Below, one piece after another: positions 6,539-10,630 of a DNA stretch of 10,630 nucleotides; the first letter of the stretch is position 1; every line of letters starts with the position of its first letter. The notes beneath the pieces were generated by a model, which was given only the letters and a program-made list of their open reading frames with translations, did not search any database and was not told the DNA's origin. Source of the DNA: Opitutia bacterium (GTDB lineage: Bacteria > Verrucomicrobiota > Verrucomicrobiia > Opitutales > JANYEO01); contig JANYEO010000073.1 in NCBI GenBank assembly GCA_025363025.1, positions 1 to 10,630 on the forward strand. The letters are read 5' to 3'. The position numbers and the translations under genes are program-made.

Positions 6539-6573
6539 AGACCGCTGCAAAATACTTTTTTTCATTGAATTTA
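6538..6573. repeat. One-ended relic of the GAGACC repeat
   Basis: GAGACCGCTGCAAAATAC (6538-6555) followed by TTTTTTTCATTGAATTT matches the end of the family as it reads at 3102-3134, with a few substitutions. No matching inverse end is found before ruvX. A second GAGACC at 6626-6631 overlaps the ruvX ribosome-binding region and may be the remains of the internal motif, or coincidence. The relic overlaps the manC stop codon. Confidence 0.6.
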
Positions 6574-6622
6574 AATTTGGCTTTATAAAAGGAGCTGATT
6601 GGCTTATGGGGTTAGGTCAATG

Positions 6623-6628
6623 AAGGAG
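6623..6628 (+). promoter_or_regulatory. Ribosome binding site fixing the ruvX TTG start
   Basis: AAGGAG lies 5 nt before TTG at 6634. The only upstream in-window ATG (6606) belongs to another frame and meets TGA after five codons, so this site decides that ruvX starts with TTG. Confidence 0.75.
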
Positions 6629-6633
6629 ACCAT

Positions 6634-7101
6634 TTGAATAAACGATATTTGGGTATTGATCACGGGAGTAAACGGGTGGGGTTGGCCTATGCGGACTCGC
6701 TAGGCATCGCCTTTCCGTTGCCTGCGATTGTTTATGATAAGAAGGCGCAGCTGTGGGAGGCCTTGGAGGCCGTGATTAAATCCAAGCATATTAAGCACTG
6801 TGTCGTGGGGTACCCGCTTAATATGGATGGGACGGAAGGCTCCCGTGCGCAGCTTACCAAAGATTTTGCAGAAGCCATACACCAGCGATTTGGCGTGACG
6901 GTGAGCCTGTCTGACGAACGCTTGACAACGCATACGGTACTTAACCGTCAACAATCGAAAACTATGAAGGTGCAGCGGGAGGAGCGCGCATTAGGCCATG
7001 TAGATTCCCACGCAGCGGCGCTTATTTTGCAAGATTACCTCAATGAAGAGGCCTTGGGAAATGATAAGGGGCTGTGGCCAGAGGAACATTTTGGAGGATA
7101 A
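6634..7101 (+). CDS. ruvX: Putative pre-16S rRNA nuclease / Holliday-junction resolvase-like YqgF
   Basis: The protein has 155 residues and an RNase H-like fold, at the upper end of the normal YqgF/RuvX length. The family's four catalytic regions are visible: YLGIDHGSKRVGLA with Asp9 (5-18), VVGYPLNMDG (57-66), the SDERLTT segment (93-99) with Glu95, and GHVDSHAAALIL (121-132) with Asp124. In Escherichia coli the homologue processes the 5' end of 16S rRNA; a resolvase role was proposed earlier. It starts with TTG behind a strong Shine-Dalgarno sequence. The C-terminal tail after residue 136 (NEEALGNDKGLWPEEHFGG) is longer than the core and contains the truA ribosome binding site in its coding sequence. 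truA begins 3 nt after the stop, so the two genes are very probably co-transcribed. Confidence 0.92.
   Translation: MNKRYLGIDHGSKRVGLAYADSLGIAFPLPAIVYDKKAQLWEALEAVIKSKHIKHCVVGYPLNMDGTEGSRAQLTKDFAEAIHQRFGVTVSLSDERLTTHTVLNRQQSKTMKVQREERALGHVDSHAAALILQDYLNEEALGNDKGLWPEEHFGG
7093..7097 (+). promoter_or_regulatory. truA ribosome binding site inside ruvX
   Basis: GGAGG lies within the last codons of ruvX, 7 nt before the truA ATG. The arrangement suggests translational coupling. Confidence 0.75.
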
Positions 7102-7104
7102 GGT

Positions 7105-7860
7105 ATGCAGGGGCCTCTTAAGCAACGGTGGCGGGCGGAATGTGCCTATGATGGGACGCATTATTTGGGTTGGCAAAGCCAAGTGCAGGGCCTTACCGTT
7201 CAAGATACCCTCGAGGCGCGTCTGCTGTCTATTTTTAAAGAAAAAGTACGCGTCCATGGAAGTGGGCGAACCGATACAGGGGTACATGCGCGGGCCCAGG
7301 TCTTTCATTTTGATGCAGCTTGGCCTCATGGGGCGCAGGTGCTGAAAAAAGCGCTGAGTGCGGGCCTCCCCTCCGATTTGCAAGTGCATACGTTGGAAGA
7401 AGCCCCCGAAGGCTTTCATGCCCGCTATAGTGTAACAGGAAAGCGTTATATTTACCGTATGTACCTAGGGTATGCTTCACCCTTTGATACTCGCTATGCA
7501 TGGTCTTTGGGAGAGGGAACGCTGGATATTGCTAGGATGCAAGCCGCAGCGGTGCCTCTTCTTGGGAGGCATGATTTTAGCGCTTTTGCGGCTTTTCGTC
7601 CAGATGGTTCCCGGGAAAGCCCAGTGAAAGACTTGAGACGCTTAGATTTTAGGCAAGATGGGCCTTGGGTAGAGCTTATCACCGAAGCGAGTGGGTATTT
7701 GTATAAAATGGTCCGTACGTTGGCCGGGGCCTTTGTAGCCGCAGGGCGGGGTAAGTGTGAGCCTGAGGCCTTGGGTAGGATTCTTGAAAGCCGAGTGCGG
7801 CCTCCGGCTTTAATAACGGCGCCGCCCAGGGGGTTGATATTGGACCATGTGTTTTATTGA
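7105..7860 (+). CDS. truA: tRNA pseudouridine(38-40) synthase
   Basis: TruA converts uridines 38, 39 and 40 of the tRNA anticodon arm to pseudouridine. The protein has 251 residues, the normal family length. Visible motifs are AYDGTHYLGWQ (14-24), the catalytic loop GSGRTDTGVHARAQ (52-65) with nucleophile Asp57, FHARYSVTGKRYIY (104-117), GRHDFSAF (154-161) and YLYKMVRTLAG (198-208). The ATG has a strong Shine-Dalgarno sequence and lies 3 nt after ruvX, so the two genes are probably one transcript. After the stop, 84 bp of AT-rich sequence precedes the next gene, so the operon may end or be re-initiated there. Confidence 0.95.
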   Translation: MQGPLKQRWRAECAYDGTHYLGWQSQVQGLTVQDTLEARLLSIFKEKVRVHGSGRTDTGVHARAQVFHFDAAWPHGAQVLKKALSAGLPSDLQVHTLEEAPEGFHARYSVTGKRYIYRMYLGYASPFDTRYAWSLGEGTLDIARMQAAAVPLLGRHDFSAFAAFRPDGSRESPVKDLRRLDFRQDGPWVELITEASGYLYKMVRTLAGAFVAAGRGKCEPEALGRILESRVRPPALITAPPRGLILDHVFY

Positions 7861-7889
7861 GCTAGTTTTTTAATATTTTTGACATTTTA

Positions 7890-7906
7890 TCCGACATGCA
7901 GTCGGA
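7890..7906. repeat. Short perfect palindrome after truA
   Basis: TCCGAC (7890-7895) and GTCGGA (7901-7906) surround ATGCA. TTGACA lies just before it at 7879-7884, and a further TCCGA half-site occurs at 7929-7933. The arrangement could be an operator for the 7945 gene, though no matching -10 box is seen. No T run follows, so it is not an intrinsic terminator. Confidence 0.35.
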
Positions 7907-7944
7907 CCTTAAGGATATTGAGGTTTTGTCCGATAAAGGAATGT

Positions 7945-8673
7945 ATGAAAGGGTTTAAGATAACTGCACAGCGGAGGCTTTCCCAAGGTATAGTCGTTTT
8001 AATGGCTTTTTGGCTGTTATCTACGCATACTTTGATGGCGGTGCCTTTCCATTTACCAGGTGGGGGCCTTAATCGCTTGTACAATGATGATCCGGATGAG
8101 TTTGCTGCTCCGGCTGTTGCGATTAAAGGGCCGTGTGGGCATGCATACCCTGGGTATTTAATGATTTTTGAGCCGATTGGACTTAGAGTAGATACAGCGG
8201 CAGTCGTATTTGACCGCACGCAATTAGTGCCTCTACCAACAGAGGCTGTAGTCCCTGCGGCGACTTTACCCCCGGTTGATGTTGCCCCGCTTAACCAGCC
8301 GGCTTCAATTTTTGAAACAGCCAGTGGGAATGGAGACGGTACGCTTTCAACCCTCAAAACGCACGATGCTATTACGTGGAGTGCCAGTTCTTCTCCCGAG
8401 ACAGAAGAGCCTGTGACGCCGCTTATACCGGCTGAAGCAGTTCCTTCTCTGCCCCTGCCTATTATACCTAGTCAGGTTAATAAACCCTCTGCGGCGCCCG
8501 CTACTGTACAACCGTTGACTTTACCGGCTCAACTCCTATACTTTTTTCAACAGCCCCTGCAGACGAATAATTCAAAAAGTAGCATTGTAATGCCTTTTGA
8601 AGTGCCTGTTCAAGGTCAGGGAACAACAACTCCACCCCCATCTCCGAGTAAGGCGACGTTTATTTCGGATTAA
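7945..8673 (+). CDS. Secreted proline-rich protein of unknown function
   Basis: This gene encodes 242 residues from the ATG at 7945 and is not recognised. The N-terminus is a signal peptide: Lys2, Lys5, Arg10 and Arg11, then GIVVLMAFWLLSTHTLMA (15-32). The mature part is low-complexity and rich in Pro, Ala, Thr and Val, for example VVPAATLPPVDVAP and SLPLPIIPSQ, ending with TTPPPSPSK. It is probably an extended, disordered periplasmic or cell-envelope linker. Only two cysteines remain if the first 22 codons of the longer frame are excluded. The frame extends to a TTG at 7879, but that extension would place 22 residues before the signal peptide and lacks a binding site, whereas AAAGGA lies at 7935-7940. 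It shares strand and spacing with the TPR gene downstream. Confidence 0.65.
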   Translation: MKGFKITAQRRLSQGIVVLMAFWLLSTHTLMAVPFHLPGGGLNRLYNDDPDEFAAPAVAIKGPCGHAYPGYLMIFEPIGLRVDTAAVVFDRTQLVPLPTEAVVPAATLPPVDVAPLNQPASIFETASGNGDGTLSTLKTHDAITWSASSSPETEEPVTPLIPAEAVPSLPLPIIPSQVNKPSAAPATVQPLTLPAQLLYFFQQPLQTNNSKSSIVMPFEVPVQGQGTTTPPPSPSKATFISD

Positions 8674-8727
8674 GAGACCATATGTATCATGACTTTTTAT
8701 TTTAATAAGCTATTATGCATCCGTCTC
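8674..8727. repeat. 54-bp miniature of the GAGACC repeat
   Basis: The left end GAGACCATATGTATCATGAC starts directly after the TAA stop of the secreted protein gene. The right end is GCTATTATGCATCCGTCTC (8709-8727). The right end closely follows the inverse end of the larger copies (CGCTATTATGCAGCGGTCTC), and the two ends are roughly inverted relative to each other, separated by a 15-bp AT core. No target duplication is evident. It contains the ATG at 8715, which would otherwise be read as the start of the TPR gene. Confidence 0.6.
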
Positions 8728-8747
8728 ATTGTTTTTTAAGAATTATC

Positions 8748-10028
8748 ATGATTCATTGGGTTATAGCCTTATTTGTTTTAATGCCTTTAGGCGAGGTAGT
8801 GGCTAATAAACCAAAAGACCCGACTTTAGCTGCAACCGAAGAAACTTTGGTGCTGCAGCGGCGTACGGGGTATAAGCCTGAATCGGCCGAGACGGCTGGG
8901 GCTATGCCTTTGGGGGTTCCGGTGCCTGGGTCCCTCCCGGGGGATCAAATGTTGCGGGATGCACGGGTTGCCGTTTACGAAAAAAATAGTGAGCGCGCAG
9001 AATTTATTTACCTTAAGCTCCTTGAAAAAGAAATGCCTTTGGGTGAACGATTAGATATTTTGCTAGAGCTTGCCCATATGTATGGTACTTTGAATGAACG
9101 CGTGAAGTGTGCAGCGGTGTTAGAAAATTTTGTGGCTTTGGCAAAAGGAGATGCGCGTATGCCAGAAGCTTACTTAGATCTTGGGCGTATTTACCGTGGT
9201 CTTGGAGATTTTTTAAAAGCGCAGACAGCCTTTAATAATGTACTCAACACGGCTTTAGCCGGAAACGGGACCGAGCTAGATGCTTTCCGCGAGGTTTCCT
9301 TGCGGGCTAAGATTGAGATTACGGATACTTTTCTTATGACGGGGAATTGGCTGGAGGCCGAACGTTATTTAAAGCGTTTGCAAGTCTTAGATTTAGCCCC
9401 TAAAGACCGCGAAAAAGTTAATTTCCAGGCTGCAAATTTGTATTTTAATAAAGGAGAGTATGGGAAGGCCATGGCGAGCTTACGCCGCTTTATAGACGAT
9501 CATCCTGCAAGTCCGGATGTGTGTGAGGCGCATTTTTTAATGGCGAGTACGTATCGAAAGTTAGGGCGCTTTGATGATGCGCTCAAAGAAGTTTTGGTGC
9601 TCCTTCAGGATGATAGTGTATCTACAGGGGCGACGCCTGAGGCGGCTTTATATTGGCGGGGGAGGGCAGGTAACCAGATTGCAAATGCTTTTTATGAGCA
9701 GGGGGATTATTTGAATTCTTTGGGTATTTATCAAGCGATGGTTCCCTTAAACCCGGGGCCTGCGTGGCAGTGGCCTGTGCTGTATCAAATTGGGCTTTGT
9801 TTTGAGCATTTGAGGATGTATCCTAAGGCTAGAGAGGCTTATGCAGTCATCATAGAAGGAGATGATGCCCAAAAGCCACAAGGGCCTCCTGCAAAAGAAC
9901 CCTTAACGTCTAACCTGATTGCGACTCAAGAATCAGCCAAGTGGCGATTGCAGCAAATGGAGTGGGCGCTTAATATGGATGAATCTATTCGGAAGTTGGC
10001 CCCGCCAAGTATAATCGTTTCATCCTAG
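8748..10028 (+). CDS. Exported tetratricopeptide-repeat protein
   Basis: The protein has 426 residues from the ATG at 8748. A signal peptide is present (MIHWVIALFVLMPLGEVVA, cleavage near 19). A disordered linker of about 50 residues follows, then tandem TPR helices. The clearest units are at about 139-170 (EAYLDLGRIYRGLGDFLKAQ), 223-253 (FNKGEYGKAMASLRRFI), 257-289 (AHFLMASTYRKLGRFDDAL) and around 316-360 (ANAFYEQGDYLNSLGIYQ), with a further unit at about 345-385. Such proteins are usually scaffolds for protein complexes; the partner is unknown. Pattern and length recall periplasmic TPR proteins of the cell envelope (BamD or YbgF-like), without an assigned family. An ATG at 8715 would add 11 residues but lies in a repeat end. 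No Shine-Dalgarno sequence is evident at either ATG. The 10049 gene follows after 20 bp. Confidence 0.85.
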   Translation: MIHWVIALFVLMPLGEVVANKPKDPTLAATEETLVLQRRTGYKPESAETAGAMPLGVPVPGSLPGDQMLRDARVAVYEKNSERAEFIYLKLLEKEMPLGERLDILLELAHMYGTLNERVKCAAVLENFVALAKGDARMPEAYLDLGRIYRGLGDFLKAQTAFNNVLNTALAGNGTELDAFREVSLRAKIEITDTFLMTGNWLEAERYLKRLQVLDLAPKDREKVNFQAANLYFNKGEYGKAMASLRRFIDDHPASPDVCEAHFLMASTYRKLGRFDDALKEVLVLLQDDSVSTGATPEAALYWRGRAGNQIANAFYEQGDYLNSLGIYQAMVPLNPGPAWQWPVLYQIGLCFEHLRMYPKAREAYAVIIEGDDAQKPQGPPAKEPLTSNLIATQESAKWRLQQMEWALNMDESIRKLAPPSIIVSS

Positions 10029-10048
10029 CGCTTTTTTTTACCCTTTTT

Positions 10049-10408
10049 ATGAATCTTCTGGATACCCTCACTCAACACCTCGAGTTATGTGATGCAGTTT
10101 ATGCACTGTTGCTCGAAGAAAATAGTATTTTGCGGCAAACACAAGAGGCCCCCCCTCAGTTTTTATTGGATAAAAAAGAAGCTTTGCTGCCTGCGCTTAA
10201 AAGCTCTGTAACGGCTTTAAAAGGAGCACAAGCCGGTTCGTCTGCTTATAAAAGCCAAATAGAAGCCGCTCAAAAGAAATCGATGAAGATCTTCCATTTG
10301 AGCCGTGAGAATGAGCAGCTATTACTGGGACTGGGTACAGTGGGGGTACCGCGCGCTAGTCGTGTCCCTATGGCCTCTAAGGCGGATTTAAAAAGGACCT
10401 ACGGTTGA
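10049..10408 (+). CDS. Small coiled-coil protein, possibly FlgN-like chaperone
   Basis: This gene encodes 119 residues, almost entirely alpha-helical. Leu-rich helices cover residues 1-30 (LELCDAVYALLLEENSILR), 36-60 (with KKEALLPAL at 42-50) and 67-93 (ending RENEQLLL), followed by a short, basic, disordered tail. Two long helices with a Lys-Glu-rich centre and a C-terminal amphipathic helix fit the FlgN type of flagellar export chaperone, which guards hook-associated proteins FlgK and FlgL. The match is pattern-based and weak. No other flagellar gene is visible, so a different coiled-coil role is possible. No Shine-Dalgarno sequence is present; T-rich sequence precedes the ATG. The 20-bp gap suggests it is co-transcribed with the TPR gene. 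Its TGA stop overlaps the TTG of the next reading frame. Confidence 0.7.
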   Translation: MNLLDTLTQHLELCDAVYALLLEENSILRQTQEAPPQFLLDKKEALLPALKSSVTALKGAQAGSSAYKSQIEAAQKKSMKIFHLSRENEQLLLGLGTVGVPRASRVPMASKADLKRTYG

Positions 10409-10503
10409 GTCCACTGCCAGAACACTTTGCTTTTGAGCGCTTACGTTGTTGTCGCTTCCTCGAGTGCACACAAAAGAGAGCCCATGTTGAGACCGCTGCA
10501 TAA
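10405..10503 (+). pseudogene. Short TTG-start reading frame cut by a mobile repeat
   Basis: TTG at 10405 overlaps the TGA of the previous gene (TTGA at 10405-10408). AAAAGGA at 10391-10397 lies 7 nt before it, one of the better ribosome binding sites in the window. The frame encodes SPLPEHFAFERLRCCRFLEC, then TQKRAHV, after the initiating residue. It enters the mobile repeat at 10489 and stops at TAA 10501-10503, giving 32 residues. A coupled start with a good binding site suggests a real gene whose 3' part was displaced by the insertion. It may also be a naturally tiny protein, or chance. No family is recognised. Confidence 0.4.
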
Positions 10504-10630
10504 TAGCGATTTTCAAAAAAACACACATTATTTAATGTTTTCAATCACTCGGGATTATATCGAGACCGCATGCAAAATGCCTTAATTTTGAAGAACTTGC
10601 AAGGCGGAGCGACGAATGTACAGACGGTAC
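10489..10630 (+). mobile_element. MITE-like repeat, partial at window end
   Basis: It starts GAGACCGCTGCATAATAGCG (10489-10508), with the internal motif GAGACCGCATGCAAAATGCC at 10562-10581, and continues to the last base. Spacing between the two motifs is 73 bp, identical to the 2344 copy. The first ~140 bp align with the minus strand of 3158-3298 with few differences. A frame opens at the ATG at 10570 (MQNALILKNLQGGATNVQTV) and is still open at the window end. The far end and any target duplication lie outside. The left flank is CATGTT. Confidence 0.88.

Noticed and set aside
6991..7501. Long minus-strand frames opposite ruvX and truA.
   Set aside because: They are antisense shadows of well-identified genes and resemble no protein family.
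7879..7944. TTG start at 7879 for the secreted protein.
   Set aside because: It adds 22 residues before a proper signal peptide and has no ribosome binding site; the ATG at 7945 has AAAGGA upstream.
10026..10046. T-rich run after the TPR gene as an intrinsic terminator.
   Set aside because: No GC-rich stem precedes it, and the next gene begins 20 bp later on the same strand.
1..10630. CRISPR array, tRNA or rRNA genes, or a defence system.
   Set aside because: No regularly spaced short repeats, no tRNA cloverleaf or rRNA sequence, and no nuclease or toxin-antitoxin pair was recognised; the repeats present are dispersed mobile elements.

Overview
The window looks like a chromosomal stretch of a Verrucomicrobiota bacterium, most likely of the class Opitutae. 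This is an inference from recalled family resemblance of the shikimate kinase, mannose-1-phosphate guanylyltransferase, RuvX and TruA sequences; no search was run. Base composition is intermediate, with AT-rich patches between genes. Few genes have a clear Shine-Dalgarno sequence.

Layout: (1) Positions 1-215 hold the 3' end of an archaeal-type prolyl-tRNA synthetase gene, followed at once by a 125-bp imperfect palindrome. (2) Positions 340-1554 are AT-rich and carry two unrecognised genes: a small coiled-coil protein with a possible helix-turn-helix, and an exported or membrane protein. (3) Positions 1586-3304 hold aroK (shikimate kinase) and a convergent lipoprotein gene. Three copies of a ~195-bp non-coding mobile repeat lie among them. 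(4) Positions 3441-4964 encode a large exported coiled-coil protein with a polyproline tract, facing a rhodanese gene on the minus strand. (5) Positions 5435-7860 run manC, ruvX, truA on the plus strand (GDP-mannose synthesis, Holliday-junction/rRNA nuclease family, tRNA pseudouridylation). (6) Positions 7945-10503 form a plus-strand group: a secreted proline-rich protein, a secreted TPR protein, a FlgN-like coiled-coil protein and a very short TTG-start reading frame cut off by another mobile repeat that runs off the window end.

The most notable feature is the repeat family. It behaves like a MITE (a small non-autonomous transposon). Its ends read GAGACCGCTGCATAATAGCG and the inverse, and a third internal copy of the end motif divides it into two modules. 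One copy (2344-2541) is flanked by the 5-bp direct repeat ATAAT. It sits inside the last codons of aroK, so that AroK now ends in 32 repeat-encoded residues. Removing the element and one ATAAT restores an ordinary aroK end. A second copy (3102-3298) is flanked by AAGACT. An older copy (1586-1777), a partial copy (10489 onward), a 54-bp miniature (8674-8727) and a one-ended relic (6538-6573) are also visible. Copies lie repeatedly at the 3' ends of genes, so they may double as terminators or processing sites. No transposase is encoded here.

The housekeeping genes serve separate pathways and show no single shared function. No CRISPR array, rRNA or tRNA gene was seen.
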